Part shown: positions 41,358 to 51,569 of the stretch, piece after piece
How positions within the stretch are numbered: the stretch's first letter is position 1
How the letters are laid out: every line of letters starts with the position of its first letter
Assembly (NCBI RefSeq): GCF_012027325.1
Contig: NZ_SNUG01000004.1
Coordinates: 62,001-126,000 of the forward strand
Source: Thermococcus sp. M39
Lineage (GTDB): Archaea; Methanobacteriota_B; Thermococci; Thermococcales; Thermococcaceae
DNA: 64,000 nucleotides
Direction of reading: 5' to 3'
Made by a program: the position numbers and the translations under genes
Notes under the pieces: generated by a model
Databases searched by the model: none
The model's input: only the letters and a program-made list of their open reading frames with translations
Told to the model about the DNA's origin: nothing

Positions 41358-42722
41358 ATGACGTTCGATTATTTCTTCAAACCTAAAGCAATAGCTGTAA
41401 TTGGCGCTTCTAATGATCCTTTAAAGCTCGGCTATGAAGTTTTTAAGAACCTTAAGAAGTACAAAGATGGCAAAGTTTATCCAGTAAACGTAAAAGATGA
41501 AGTTGTTCAAGGAGTTAAAGCTTACAAGAATGTCAAAGACATTCCAGACGAAGTAGATTTAGCAGTAATCGTTGTTCCTAAGAAATTTGTAAAGCAGACA
41601 GTAATTGACTGCGGTGAAAAAGGAGTGAAGGGAATTGTTCTCATCACGGCTGGATTTGGAGAAACTGGAGAAGAAGGGAAAAGAGAAGAGAGAGAACTCG
41701 TTGAGATTGCTCACAAATACGGCATGAGGATTATCGGTCCAAACTGTGTCGGAATAATGAACACTCACAACGATATGAATGCAACATTCATCATGGATGC
41801 AAAGAAGGGAGACATAGCATTTGTTTCCCAGAGCGGTGCGTTGGGAGCTGGAATTGTTTATAAAACTGTCAAGGAAGGAATTGGCTTTTCTAAGTTCATA
41901 AGCATTGGAAACATGGCTGATGTTGACTTTTCAGAGCTCATGGAGTACTTAGCCGATGATGAAGAGAGCAAAGCAATAGCTCTGTACATTGAAGGTATCA
42001 AAGACGGAAGGAAGTTCATGGAGGCTGCTAGAAAAGTCACCAAGAAAAAGCCTGTCATTGTTCTCAAGGCTGGAAAGAGCGAGAGCGGAGCGAGGGCTGC
42101 TTCAAGCCATACCGGATCATTGGCTGGAAGCTACAAGATTTATGAGGCAGCATTTAAGCAGACCGGTATTTTGGTTGCGAATACAATTGATGAGATGCTC
42201 AGCATGGCAAGAGCATTTACTCAGCCTCTTCCAAAGGGCAACAAAGTTGCAATTATGACAAACGCTGGCGGTCCTGGAGTATTAACGGCTGATGAAATTG
42301 ACAGGCACGGGCTTAAGCTAGCCAACCTAAAGGAGGAGACAATGCAAAAACTTAGGGAGTTCTTACCTCCAATGGCTGCTGTTAAGAATCCAGTGGATAT
42401 GATAGCAAGCGCAAGGGGAGAAGAGTACTACAAGACTGCCAAGCTCCTTCTGGAAGATGAAAATGTTGATATGCTTATTGCAATTTGTGTTGTACCTACA
42501 TTTGCTGGAATGGCTCCAACGGAGCATGCTGAAGGCGTTATAAGAGCAGTGAAGGAAGTTAACAACGGAAAGCCCGTTTTAGCATTGTTCATGGCTGGCT
42601 ATGTCAGCGAGCCAGCTAAAGAACTCCTCGAGAAAGAAGGCATTCCAGTTTATGAAAGACCTGAAGATGTGGGAATAGCGGCATATGCCCTTTGGGAAAT
42701 CGCAAGGAGAAGGAATAAATGA
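41358..42722 (+). CDS. acsA: ADP-forming acyl-CoA synthetase alpha subunit (ACS II type)
   Basis: A 454-residue alpha subunit of the two-subunit ADP-forming acetyl/aryl-acetyl-CoA synthetase. CoA-binding Rossmann domain at the N-terminus (KPKAIAVIGASNDPLKLGYE), the ligase domain with IGPNCVGIMN and SQSGALGAG, and the phosphorylated histidine in ASSHTGSLAGSYKIYEAAF (about residue 250). These enzymes make ATP from acyl-CoA, ADP and phosphate. Placement directly upstream of iorAB, as in Pyrococcus, points to the aryl-CoA products of IorAB as substrates. ATG 41358 is preceded by GGTGAT. The beta subunit is not in the window. Confidence 0.93.
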   Translation: MTFDYFFKPKAIAVIGASNDPLKLGYEVFKNLKKYKDGKVYPVNVKDEVVQGVKAYKNVKDIPDEVDLAVIVVPKKFVKQTVIDCGEKGVKGIVLITAGFGETGEEGKREERELVEIAHKYGMRIIGPNCVGIMNTHNDMNATFIMDAKKGDIAFVSQSGALGAGIVYKTVKEGIGFSKFISIGNMADVDFSELMEYLADDEESKAIALYIEGIKDGRKFMEAARKVTKKKPVIVLKAGKSESGARAASSHTGSLAGSYKIYEAAFKQTGILVANTIDEMLSMARAFTQPLPKGNKVAIMTNAGGPGVLTADEIDRHGLKLANLKEETMQKLREFLPPMAAVKNPVDMIASARGEEYYKTAKLLLEDENVDMLIAICVVPTFAGMAPTEHAEGVIRAVKEVNNGKPVLALFMAGYVSEPAKELLEKEGIPVYERPEDVGIAAYALWEIARRRNK

Positions 42723-42734
42723 GGAGGGAGTTAT

Positions 42735-44672
42735 ATGGCAAAAGTTACTGACATAGTTTTGTGGGATAAGCCTGGGGAAAGAGTTCTCCTTTTAGGAAAT
42801 CACGCAATTGCAAGAGGTGCCCTTGAGGCAAACATAGCTGTTTTCGCGGCTTATCCCGGAACGCCAAGTTCTGAGCTTACAGACACAATGGCTGCTGTGG
42901 CTGAGAAGGCAGGCGTTTATATGGAGTATTCAACAAACGAGAAGGTTGCATTTGAGACAGCCTTAAGTGCAGCATGGTCTGGACTGAGAGCTATGACAGC
43001 AATGAAGCACGTTGGATTGAACGTTACCGCAGACACTTTTCTCAGCGCTGTTGGTATGGGTGTTGAAGGTGGATTTGTCATAATGGTTGCTGATGACCCA
43101 AGTATGTGGTCATCACAGAACGAGCAGGATACAAGGGTTTATGCAAAGTTTGCCCAGGTTCCAGTTCTTGAGCCTTCAAGCCCGCATGAAGCAAAGGAGA
43201 TGACAAAATACGCCTTTGAGCTCAGCGAGAAGTTCAAGCACATGGTTATCTTGAGAACCACAACGAGGATTTCACACGCAAGGGGAGATGTCGTTTTAGG
43301 TGAACTCCCAGAGGAGATTAAGCAGGCAAAGAGGAAATTTGGTGACTTCAAGAAAGATCCGTCGAGGTTTGTTGATGTTCCATCCAATGCAAGAAGGTTC
43401 CACCCAATAATTCTTGAAAAGATTGAGAAGATTAGGGAAGAGCTAGCTGAATGTCCATTTAACTGGATTGAAGGCAAAGAAGACGCTAAAGTAGGTATCA
43501 TAGCTCCAGGATTAGCTTACTCATATGTGAAAGAAGCTTTAGCATGGCTTGGCGTTGATGACGTAAAAATCCTAAAGCTTGGCACACCGTTCCCAGTTCC
43601 ATATAAATTGCTTGAGAAGTTCTTTGATGGATTGGAAAGAGTTCTCATAGTTGAAGAGCTTGAGCCGGTTGTTGAGGAGCAGGTTAAAGTCTGGGCATTT
43701 GACAACGGCATAAGAATCCCGATTCATGGAAAAGACTACGTTCCGAGAGTTTATGAAATGACAACAAGGAGGGCTGTAACTGCAATAGCAAAGTTCCTTG
43801 GACTCGAAACTCCAGTTGACTTTGAGAGCATCGATGAGAGGTATAAGAAGGTCTCAGCCATCGTTCCGCCGAGACCTCCAAGCTTATGTCCAGCATGTCC
43901 GCACAGGAACACATTCTATGCAATAAAGAAAGCCGCTGGACCAAATGCAATATTCCCAAGCGATATTGGATGCTACACTCTTGGATTGCTGCCACCGCTT
44001 AAGACTGTTGACACGACAGTTGCAATGGGTGCATCAATAGGCGTTGCTCATGGATTGGATGTTGCATTGAATGGAGTGCCCGGTGAGAAAGAGACTAAAG
44101 AGAAGAAAAAAATCATCGTTGCTACAATTGGTGATTCAACGTTCTTCCACACAGGACTGCCAGCTTTGGCAAACGCAATATATAACCGCTCAAATGTCGT
44201 CATAGTGGTTATGGACAACCTTGTTACAGCAATGACCGGAGATCAGCCCAACCCGGGAACGGGCGATACTCCACACGGCCCAGGCAAGAGGATTCTCATT
44301 GAAGACGTTGCAAAGGCTATGGGAGCTGACTTCGTTGAAGTAGTTGACCCGTATGACATAAAGGCAACGTATGAGGTCATGAAGAAGGCCATTGAGACGG
44401 AAGGAGTTAGCGTTGTCGTCGCAAGGAGAGTGTGTGCTCTCCATAGAGTTGGAGAGATGAGGAGAAGAGGCGAGAAGTGGCCAATCTACACTGTAAATGA
44501 AGAGAAGTGTACAGGATGTAAGATTTGTATCAACGCCTACGGCTGTCCAGCAATTTACTGGGATGCTGAGAAGAAGAAAGCCCAAGTTAATCCGCTCATA
44601 TGTTGGGGATGTGGCGGATGTGCACAGGTCTGTCCATTCGGAGCATTTGAGGTCATGAAGGAGGGTGAGTGA
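42735..44672 (+). CDS. iorA: Indolepyruvate:ferredoxin oxidoreductase alpha subunit
   Basis: A 645-residue subunit that oxidatively decarboxylates aryl pyruvates from aromatic amino acids to aryl-acetyl-CoA, reducing ferredoxin. Pyrimidine-binding domain at the N-terminus ([16 protein letters not shown]), the thiamine-diphosphate motif [19 protein letters not shown] (about 475-493), and two [4Fe-4S] motifs at the C-terminus, [13 protein letters not shown] and [12 protein letters not shown]. It starts 12 bases after acsA and its stop overlaps the upstream region of iorB, so the three genes form one operon. Confidence 0.96.
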   Translation: MAKVTDIVLWDKPGERVLLLGNHAIARGALEANIAVFAAYPGTPSSELTDTMAAVAEKAGVYMEYSTNEKVAFETALSAAWSGLRAMTAMKHVGLNVTADTFLSAVGMGVEGGFVIMVADDPSMWSSQNEQDTRVYAKFAQVPVLEPSSPHEAKEMTKYAFELSEKFKHMVILRTTTRISHARGDVVLGELPEEIKQAKRKFGDFKKDPSRFVDVPSNARRFHPIILEKIEKIREELAECPFNWIEGKEDAKVGIIAPGLAYSYVKEALAWLGVDDVKILKLGTPFPVPYKLLEKFFDGLERVLIVEELEPVVEEQVKVWAFDNGIRIPIHGKDYVPRVYEMTTRRAVTAIAKFLGLETPVDFESIDERYKKVSAIVPPRPPSLCPACPHRNTFYAIKKAAGPNAIFPSDIGCYTLGLLPPLKTVDTTVAMGASIGVAHGLDVALNGVPGEKETKEKKKIIVATIGDSTFFHTGLPALANAIYNRSNVVIVVMDNLVTAMTGDQPNPGTGDTPHGPGKRILIEDVAKAMGADFVEVVDPYDIKATYEVMKKAIETEGVSVVVARRVCALHRVGEMRRRGEKWPIYTVNEEKCTGCKICINAYGCPAIYWDAEKKKAQVNPLICWGCGGCAQVCPFGAFEVMKEGE

Positions 44673-44673
44673 G

Positions 44674-45285
44674 ATGGTTAAGGAGTACAACATTGTCATC
44701 ACTGGTGTTGGTGGTCAGGGAATTCTCACAGCTGCCAACCTCTTAGGCTGGGCTGCTCTTCATGCTGGTTATAAGGTGAGAGTTGGTGAGGTTCACGGAA
44801 TGAGCCAGCGTTTCGGTTCAGTCATTGCTTACGTCAGATTCGGTGAAGATGTCTATGGTGCAATGGTTCCAGAAGGAAAAGCCGATGTTATCTTAGCTTT
44901 TGAGCCAGTTGAGGCTCTTAGATACATCAACTACCTCAAAGAAGGCGGATTAGTTATAGCAAACTCAAATCCGATTCCTCCAGTCCAGGTTTCAATGGGC
45001 TTAGCGACATATCCAAGCATGGAGGAAATCAAGAAGATCATCGAGGAGGACTTCAAGGGCAAGCTCATAACCTTAGATGCTGAGAAATTAGCTTTGGAGG
45101 CTGGAAATGTCATCACAACAAATGTTGTCCTCATTGGAGCACTCACACAGACACCAGGCTTTCCACTTTCAGAGGAGCATGTCAAGGAAGTAATTAGGCT
45201 CAGCGTTCCAAAGAAGGCAGTTGATGTTAACATGAAGGCCTTCGAGCTTGGTGTCAAGGCTGCCAAGGAATTACTTGGACTCTAA
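44674..45285 (+). CDS. iorB: Indolepyruvate:ferredoxin oxidoreductase beta subunit
   Basis: A 203-residue gamma-domain-type subunit ([20 protein letters not shown] near the N-terminus; [18 protein letters not shown] around residue 45). It completes the IorAB enzyme. The ATG at 44674 lies one base after the iorA stop, with AAGGAGGG upstream; an in-frame GTG slightly earlier is less likely. The last gene of the operon; the McrBC-like locus follows after a 38-base gap with its own AT-rich promoter. Confidence 0.95.
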   Translation: MVKEYNIVITGVGGQGILTAANLLGWAALHAGYKVRVGEVHGMSQRFGSVIAYVRFGEDVYGAMVPEGKADVILAFEPVEALRYINYLKEGGLVIANSNPIPPVQVSMGLATYPSMEEIKKIIEEDFKGKLITLDAEKLALEAGNVITTNVVLIGALTQTPGFPLSEEHVKEVIRLSVPKKAVDVNMKAFELGVKAAKELLGL

Positions 45286-45323
45286 CGAAAGCTTTTTATT
45301 TTTCCATATCCAATTTTTAATCA

Positions 45324-46988
45324 ATGCAATTGGTAAGAAAATGCACTCTTGCTGATAATATAAAACTGTTTTCTACTGAAGACTCAATTGTCTTAGTTGA
45401 TAGAAAAGTACACTACCTTTTTGAGTGGGTTGACTATTATATTGAAGTCTTAGATGGGGACTTTGAAATTTTCTTTGGCAATGAAAAAGCCGAAAAGATT
45501 TCTGATAAGCTCTTTAAGTTCACATTCAGGAACTATATTGGAAAGTCCAGGCTTGAAATCAAGAAAAATAGGCAAACCTTTCTCAGTCTCGACGTTGAAG
45601 TGATTTCAAAAAAGTTCGCCAAAATTGGGAATAAAAGACTCGATAGGGATACAATACCTCTAATCGTTGACAACTATAAAGCGTTTGTAAGCAGTATCAT
45701 CAATGAACTCAGACAAAAAGCTTTGGAGCTGCCTTTCAGCATTGAGGCACCAACAGGTTTTGAGTTCATTGAAAGCGATGAACCAATTAGTGAGTTTTTT
45801 GCTTATCACTTTTTGAGGAATAATAGAGAGAGGATAATCTCGGCTTATGAAGAAATTCTCAAAAGACCTCACAAAAAGCTCGTGGACGAGCTTGAATGGG
45901 TTGATTTTTGGAGTGTTAGTGAAGTTGATGAGGACACGGTTTTGGGCATTGTCCAGTACCCAGAATACTTGATGGAAGTTAAAAATTCCAGCCTTGCCAT
46001 TGTGAAAAGCATAGATGGAAAGGGTTATGCTCCAATGAAGCTCCTTCAGAGGAATAAATATGAAACTTTTGACACATTAGAGAACCGCTTTGCAAAGTAT
46101 TTTCTTAGTGAATTGATAAACTGGAGTGAAAGGGTTTTAGGGACTTTTGATACTGCGAAAGATGGAGATAAAGAAAATGGACTCAAGAAACTGTTCGAGG
46201 ATATTAAGGAACTTCTGAATGATCTTGAATACTTCTGGAACGATTCAATTTTCAGCGAAGTTGGTGAGCTTACAGTGTTTCCTTACACCTCTCAGGTGTT
46301 GATTAAGAGAGAGGGATACAGAGATTTACTTGAACTTTGGAAAGAGTTTAGGGCTTATTCACCTTTCTTTGGCGAGCTGCAAAGGGCAATAGATAACAAG
46401 GATATAGCCAAGCTCTATGAGTACTGGTGCTTCTTCAGGCTTGTAGAAGAACTTAGGAAAATTTTTGGCAAAGAGGAGCTTAAAATAGTTGTTGAACCAA
46501 CAGGAGAACTCTCCGAAAAGGGAAATGTCTATGCGGAGTTTGACAACGGCTGGAGGCTTTATTACAACAAAAAGCTTACTCCGAAGACGTGGAGCTACTC
46601 CGTGTCACTCAGACCTGACTTCTCGCTCTTTAATGGCAATCCAAACAAAAAAGGAACAAAAATCCTTGGGATCTTTGACGCAAAGTTCAAGCTTGATGTT
46701 GTTGATGTTAACAAGTTCGCAGAGGAAGACAGAGAAATGGAAAAAGAGCCCACTCTCCAAACGTGGGCAAAGCTCGAAGACATCTACAAGATGCATACCT
46801 ACAGAGATGCGCTGAATGCCAAATTTGCCGTGGTGCTTTATCCGGGAGATAGGAGCGTTTTTTGGAAAACAAATAAAGAGAAAGTGGACAAAGTTGGATT
46901 GAATGAGTTATTAGGGGAAGATGGAGCTGAACTGAAAGGTATTGGATATCTGAGTTTTAGGCCAAGGTTTGAGGTGGTGGATATATGA
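45324..46988 (+). CDS. mcrC: McrC-like nuclease subunit (DUF2357, PD-(D/E)XK)
   Basis: A 554-residue partner of an McrB-type GTPase/ATPase. The N-terminal half is a DUF2357-like region (IEAPTGFEFIESDEPISEFF; TFDTLENRFAKYFLSELINW). The C-terminal part is a PD-(D/E)XK nuclease with SLRPDFSLF and ILGIFDAKFK, followed by MHTYRDALNAKFAVVLYPG. In McrBC systems such subunits cut DNA that carries modified bases. Here the gene precedes its mcrB partner, with a four-base overlap, the reverse of the usual order. The start is near-leaderless: a TATA-like stretch lies about 30 bases upstream and no ribosome-binding site is seen. Confidence 0.87.
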   Translation: MQLVRKCTLADNIKLFSTEDSIVLVDRKVHYLFEWVDYYIEVLDGDFEIFFGNEKAEKISDKLFKFTFRNYIGKSRLEIKKNRQTFLSLDVEVISKKFAKIGNKRLDRDTIPLIVDNYKAFVSSIINELRQKALELPFSIEAPTGFEFIESDEPISEFFAYHFLRNNRERIISAYEEILKRPHKKLVDELEWVDFWSVSEVDEDTVLGIVQYPEYLMEVKNSSLAIVKSIDGKGYAPMKLLQRNKYETFDTLENRFAKYFLSELINWSERVLGTFDTAKDGDKENGLKKLFEDIKELLNDLEYFWNDSIFSEVGELTVFPYTSQVLIKREGYRDLLELWKEFRAYSPFFGELQRAIDNKDIAKLYEYWCFFRLVEELRKIFGKEELKIVVEPTGELSEKGNVYAEFDNGWRLYYNKKLTPKTWSYSVSLRPDFSLFNGNPNKKGTKILGIFDAKFKLDVVDVNKFAEEDREMEKEPTLQTWAKLEDIYKMHTYRDALNAKFAVVLYPGDRSVFWKTNKEKVDKVGLNELLGEDGAELKGIGYLSFRPRFEVVDI

Positions 46989-49822
46989 TTAATGAGGTTC
47001 GGCTTAAGGAATTGATAAAGGAATATTGTCAAGTTATTAATAAAGAAATGCCAGATTGGATGGAAACTAATCCAAAAAAGTTTCGAGAAATCCTAGAAAC
47101 AGTAAGAGAAAGCCGAGAATATAATCGTATTAGGGATGCAATAAAATTACTTCACTCAGGCAGGTATATCCTTAGATTCCACTTAAAAGATGAGTCAAGC
47201 CTTAGAAGACTTTGGGACGGATTTCTAAAAGAAGTAGTTGAGAATGAACCTGAAGTACTTCTTCGGAACATAGATGAAAGATTTGAAAGATGGAGAAAGA
47301 TAGAAGGTGTTGGAAAAGGACTAATTACTGAGGCCTTATCTTTTTACTATCCCAAACATTTTGCCCCATGGAACAACACAGTTGATTGGTATTTTGAGGA
47401 ATTGGGGTGGGGGAGGCCAAATAAGTACTCAGACATTCTTAAAAGATTGACAGAGCTTCGAGAGTTGTTCAAGGAGGTATGTAAAAACGACCCTAATTTC
47501 ATAATTGTGGATCACTTTGGATGGTGGCTTAAAAGAAAACTATCTACAACAAGGCTTTCTACAACTTTAGTATCAGCTGAGATAACAAATTCTAATGCAG
47601 AATATTACCTTGAAATAACCAAACCTCCATGGCCTGGCCATTTAGGGAAGTACCTTTGGGCTCCCCATGATAGAAAATACTGGGATGGTAGAGAAGGAAA
47701 GATTGGCAGCCTTCGGAAAGGAGACGTTATTATACATGACTGGAAAGGTAAAATAGTTGGTTATTCTATCGTTAGTGAGCTACCTAAAGTTGTTACTAAA
47801 GAAGAACTAATCGAACTTTTTAAGTCAGAAGGAATATGGGACGATAAATATCGAGAGTTTGCAAAATCTTGGTTCCAGAAATCTCGTGATGGTAAATTCT
47901 ATCTGGTAAAACTTAGTGGATTGAACGAATTTAATGAACACAAATCATATAGCAAAATTAACGGGCTTCCCCAGCCAACAAGACTCCAGGGGGTATATCT
48001 TGTGAAACTTGATCCTGAAGTTGGTAAGCAATTGGTTGGAGTGCCTAAACCAGTGGGAAGTGCTAATTTAATGACATATCTTGCTTCTGAGGGTTATCAC
48101 TTCCCAGACCACTTAATTGCCCAATTCTACACCGCTCTAAAAACGAAAGGCTTTGTAATCTTGTCAGGTTTAAGTGGGACTGGAAAGACGAAGATTGCCT
48201 TGGAGTTTGCTGGATTGTTGGAAAGTGGAAATAAAAACTATATCTTCCTCTCCGTCCGCCCAGATTGGAGAGATTCAAAGCCTTTGCTTGGCTACTATAA
48301 CCCGCTTGATGGCAAATATTATGAAACTCCCCTCCTCAAGTTTATATTGAAGGCTACTGCAGAGTATCAGTTATCCAGAGAGGACTTATGGAAAAAGAGG
48401 ATATGGTTCATCAAGTGTGGAGAAGAAGGAGAAAATACTAAATATGCAAAGATGGCTTTGCATGGGAACTATATTTCAATTGGCTGGTATGAAGTTCCAG
48501 ACTTAAGGAAACTATCGGATGAAGAACTAGAACATCTTAAAACAAGAAAAAACGAAAGAGGAGAACTTATCGATGGTCGGGGACAATTAAAAACATTTTT
48601 CCATGACATTTCTGTTGGAGACATAGTTGTAATGCCCTTAGAGAAATTAAACGACAAAGAGTACAAAGTTGCTATTGGAGTCATAACCAGCGAGTATTAT
48701 TATGAAAAAAGCCCTTCTGATACAAATCCTCAAAAGCACCGCCGGAAAGTTATATGGTTAATTGAAACAGTCTTGGAAATAGGAAACTTAGGATGGACAG
48801 TGCAGGAAGTACGGGAAGACACCATGTTTTTACAGAAAGATAAGGTAATCAGTGCAATTGTTGATGCCTTAACCCCACAACCATACTTCATCATTCTCGA
48901 CGAGATGAACCTTGCTCATGTTGAATACTACTTCGCAGACTTCCTGAGCGTCCTTGAGAGCGGTAGAGATGAGAGCGGCTTCACGAGGGAAAGCATAAAG
49001 CTCCACAATGACGATGTCGTTGAGAAGTTACAGGGCATCCCGAAGGAAATCAAGCTTTCACCAAACCTCTACATAATAGGCACGGTGAATATAGACGAAA
49101 CAACATACATGTTCAGTCCAAAAGTTCTCGATAGAGCGTTTACAATAGAATTTCACGATGTTGAATTAGATGAATATCTAGGGGCACTTGAGAAAAAGGG
49201 CGATGAGAATGAGGAAGACTGGTCAGAGCTTCGCAATGTAATTTTGAAAGATTTGAGGAGAAATGGCAAATTCTTGGCAGTGTCTAAGAAAGATGACATC
49301 GAACCAGCCCTTAATGAGCTGAAGAAAAACTACAAGGAATACTGGCAAATCCTCAAACAGCTTAACAAAGCCCTCGAGCCATACGATTTGCACTTTGGCT
49401 ATAGAGTTGTCGATGAGATTGCTTTGTTCTTCAAAAATGCGAAGGAGAGCTGGAAAGAGGGAATAGTAAAGTTTGAAAATAATAACGATGAAAATAGAGT
49501 TGACAATGAAATCTTCGACCTTGCACTTCTCATAAAAGTCCTTCCAAAGTTCCACGGCAACAGAAAGAAGCTTGAGAGGCCGCTAAAGAAGGTTTTGGAG
49601 ATGTGCATTGAAAAAGAGTTCGATGTAAAGTTCAAGGAAAATAACAATGAAAGGATAATAAAGTTGCCTCAGAACATCGAAGAACTAAACAGCGGGGCAA
49701 TAATTGAGATGTTCACAAATTGGAAGAAGTACGAGAACAACTTCCGCTTCAAACACACAGCCAAGAAAATTCTCCGCATGCTCCGCCAGCTCTACGAGAT
49801 AGGTTTTGCAAGCTTTAGCTAG
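46985..49822 (+). CDS. mcrB: McrB-like AAA+ protein with two putative PUA/EVE-type modules
   Basis: A 945-residue AAA+ subunit. Residues 1-190 form a helical domain with GVGKGLITEALSFYYPKHF. Residues 205-350 look like an EVE/PUA-type modified-base reader (YYLEITKPPWPGHLGKYLWA; GDVIIHDWKGKIVGYSIV). Walker A GLSGTGKTK lies at about 395. Then an insert of about 150 residues (470-620) with IWFIKCGEEGENTKYAKMAL and ISIGWYEVPDL resembles the PUA-like domain of Mrr-type proteins. Walker B FIILDEMNLAHVEYYF (about 634) and the sensor IIGTVNIDET follow. The McrB signature MNxxD is represented by EMNLAH and NIDET. Placing a reader inside the AAA+ core is unusual. Confidence 0.85.
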   Translation: MINEVRLKELIKEYCQVINKEMPDWMETNPKKFREILETVRESREYNRIRDAIKLLHSGRYILRFHLKDESSLRRLWDGFLKEVVENEPEVLLRNIDERFERWRKIEGVGKGLITEALSFYYPKHFAPWNNTVDWYFEELGWGRPNKYSDILKRLTELRELFKEVCKNDPNFIIVDHFGWWLKRKLSTTRLSTTLVSAEITNSNAEYYLEITKPPWPGHLGKYLWAPHDRKYWDGREGKIGSLRKGDVIIHDWKGKIVGYSIVSELPKVVTKEELIELFKSEGIWDDKYREFAKSWFQKSRDGKFYLVKLSGLNEFNEHKSYSKINGLPQPTRLQGVYLVKLDPEVGKQLVGVPKPVGSANLMTYLASEGYHFPDHLIAQFYTALKTKGFVILSGLSGTGKTKIALEFAGLLESGNKNYIFLSVRPDWRDSKPLLGYYNPLDGKYYETPLLKFILKATAEYQLSREDLWKKRIWFIKCGEEGENTKYAKMALHGNYISIGWYEVPDLRKLSDEELEHLKTRKNERGELIDGRGQLKTFFHDISVGDIVVMPLEKLNDKEYKVAIGVITSEYYYEKSPSDTNPQKHRRKVIWLIETVLEIGNLGWTVQEVREDTMFLQKDKVISAIVDALTPQPYFIILDEMNLAHVEYYFADFLSVLESGRDESGFTRESIKLHNDDVVEKLQGIPKEIKLSPNLYIIGTVNIDETTYMFSPKVLDRAFTIEFHDVELDEYLGALEKKGDENEEDWSELRNVILKDLRRNGKFLAVSKKDDIEPALNELKKNYKEYWQILKQLNKALEPYDLHFGYRVVDEIALFFKNAKESWKEGIVKFENNNDENRVDNEIFDLALLIKVLPKFHGNRKKLERPLKKVLEMCIEKEFDVKFKENNNERIIKLPQNIEELNSGAIIEMFTNWKKYENNFRFKHTAKKILRMLRQLYEIGFASFS

Positions 49823-50823
49823 AGTTCCCACCATTCCCTCAAAATCTCTTTAACTTTTCCAACAACTTTAAGTGCTTCATACCTTGGTTTTATTATTTCC
49901 TTTTCAGCCTTCCCCTTGAGATATCCCTCAATGAATGCTGGCAGTCCTTTTTCAAGTCCTATACTATAGCCTCCTTCAAGAACCACAGCGAGGCTGTAAC
50001 CAGAAAGACTTGCCCCGGCAAATCTATAAAACTCCTCTGTTAGCTGAATTGTTGCTAAACCATCACCCTTAAATGCATCAAACCCTGCTGAAATCAAAAT
50101 AACCTTTGGTTTAACAGCCTCTACTATAGGTATAACTATTTCTCTCCAAGCATATATGTAGTCGTCATCACCTGAATAAGAGGCCATTGGAATGTTTATC
50201 TTCGTCCCTTCTGCATCTTTTCCCCCAACTTCCCACTCATAGCCGCTCCACGGATAAATGCCTCTCTCGTGAAGATCTACGTGGATTACATTTGCGTCAT
50301 TCCAAAAGATCTCCTGAGTTCCGTTGCCGTGATGGACATCAAAATCTATAATCAAGGCTTTTCCTTCGAGAGTTTCGAGGAGCTTAGCTGCTCCAGCAAC
50401 GTTGTTGAAGATGCAGAAGCCCAAAGTAGAGGCATAGAACGCTCTGCCACTTTTTCCGGCATGATGTCCAGGTGGTCTGACTAAGGCTAGGTAAATTCCT
50501 TTTTTCTCCAAAGCCATGAGAGTTGCCTCTCTTGCCGCCCCAAATGCGTAAAGTGCCGCATCCCATGTTTTCTCGCATACGTAAGTATCTGGGTCTATGT
50601 AGTGAAATCTCATTTGTACGGCTTTCTTTATCATCTCAACATAATTTTCAGAATGAACTTCTAAAATCTCTTCGATGTTTGCTGGATTTGGTTCAATAAT
50701 ATTTTGCCACAGATTTTTGGATTTTAGTCCTTCAATTGCAAAATCCAAGCGGTTGGGATTTTCTGGATGATAATCAAGAGGTTTGTGCTCTTTGAAGATA
50801 TGCGAGTAGAGAATCCCAAGCAT
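49819..50823 (-). CDS. Histone deacetylase/acetoin utilisation-family deacetylase
   Basis: A 334-residue arginase-fold deacetylase. RPPGHHAGKSGRAF contains the catalytic histidines, IDFDVHHGNGTQEIF the zinc-binding D and H, and ISAGFDAFKGD the third zinc ligand. Family members remove acetyl groups from lysines, polyamines or small amides; with polyamine genes in the same window a polyamine substrate is conceivable but unproven. Complete by length. It converges on the mcrB gene with a four-base overlap. Confidence 0.92.
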   Translation of the reverse strand: MLGILYSHIFKEHKPLDYHPENPNRLDFAIEGLKSKNLWQNIIEPNPANIEEILEVHSENYVEMIKKAVQMRFHYIDPDTYVCEKTWDAALYAFGAAREATLMALEKKGIYLALVRPPGHHAGKSGRAFYASTLGFCIFNNVAGAAKLLETLEGKALIIDFDVHHGNGTQEIFWNDANVIHVDLHERGIYPWSGYEWEVGGKDAEGTKINIPMASYSGDDDYIYAWREIVIPIVEAVKPKVILISAGFDAFKGDGLATIQLTEEFYRFAGASLSGYSLAVVLEGGYSIGLEKGLPAFIEGYLKGKAEKEIIKPRYEALKVVGKVKEILREWWEL

Positions 50824-50854
50824 GAGCACCACAAAAGGAAATTATAAAAAGAAA

Positions 50855-51427
50855 TCAGAACTCATCTTCCTCTTCAATCAAGCCATACTTCTCAAGCTCT
50901 CTGAGGAGCTTTCTAACAGCTTCCCATGCATCATGCTCGCTTTTTGCTCCAGAACAAACAATCTTTCCTGAGCTGAAGAGCAGAATGACAGCCCTTGGCT
51001 CTTTAACACGGTAGATAACACCAGGGAACTGTTCCGGCTCATACTCACAGTTTGGCAGTACTAAAGCGACTGCATCCAAATTGAACTCCATTCCAATGTC
51101 TCCGCTGAAGACCATGTTTTGGATATCAATCTGAGGAGCCCTTTGGAACTTAGTCCCAATCTTTGAGAGCATCTGGACAAGCTTTGAGACAGCTCTTTCA
51201 ATGTCTTCAACACTCTTGGCACCAGTAACGACTAGCTTACCTGAGCTGAAAACCAGCAGGGCAACTTTAGGTTCATCGAAGCGACAAATAATACCAGGAA
51301 ATTCCTCTGGATTATATTTGGAATTTGGGCATATCTCAATTACCTTTTCCAAATCGAGCTGTGTGAAAAGATCCACAGAAGCAACGATGTTCTCTATCCT
51401 AAGCTTTACCTTGCTCATATCTACCAT
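50855..51427 (-). CDS. tbp: TATA-box binding protein
   Basis: A 190-residue general transcription factor made of two direct repeats, with [16 protein letters not shown] in the first and [15 protein letters not shown] in the second, and an acidic C-terminal tail (EEEDEF). It starts [20 protein letters not shown], as in Pyrococcus TBP. It should bind the TATA boxes noted in this window together with TFB. A GGGGGTGTAA site precedes the ATG. Confidence 0.97.
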   Translation of the reverse strand: MVDMSKVKLRIENIVASVDLFTQLDLEKVIEICPNSKYNPEEFPGIICRFDEPKVALLVFSSGKLVVTGAKSVEDIERAVSKLVQMLSKIGTKFQRAPQIDIQNMVFSGDIGMEFNLDAVALVLPNCEYEPEQFPGVIYRVKEPRAVILLFSSGKIVCSGAKSEHDAWEAVRKLLRELEKYGLIEEEDEF

Positions 51428-51569
51428 AAATTACACCCCCAATTAGTGGGCTTAAAAACCCTTTATAAATACTTCACTTGGGGTTTTTAAAGCTTTAGGC
51501 AAAGCAAGCTTATGAAAATCAGTTAAAAGTTAAAGCTGAGGTTCAAAAGATTCAAGAAAAGAGAAAAGA

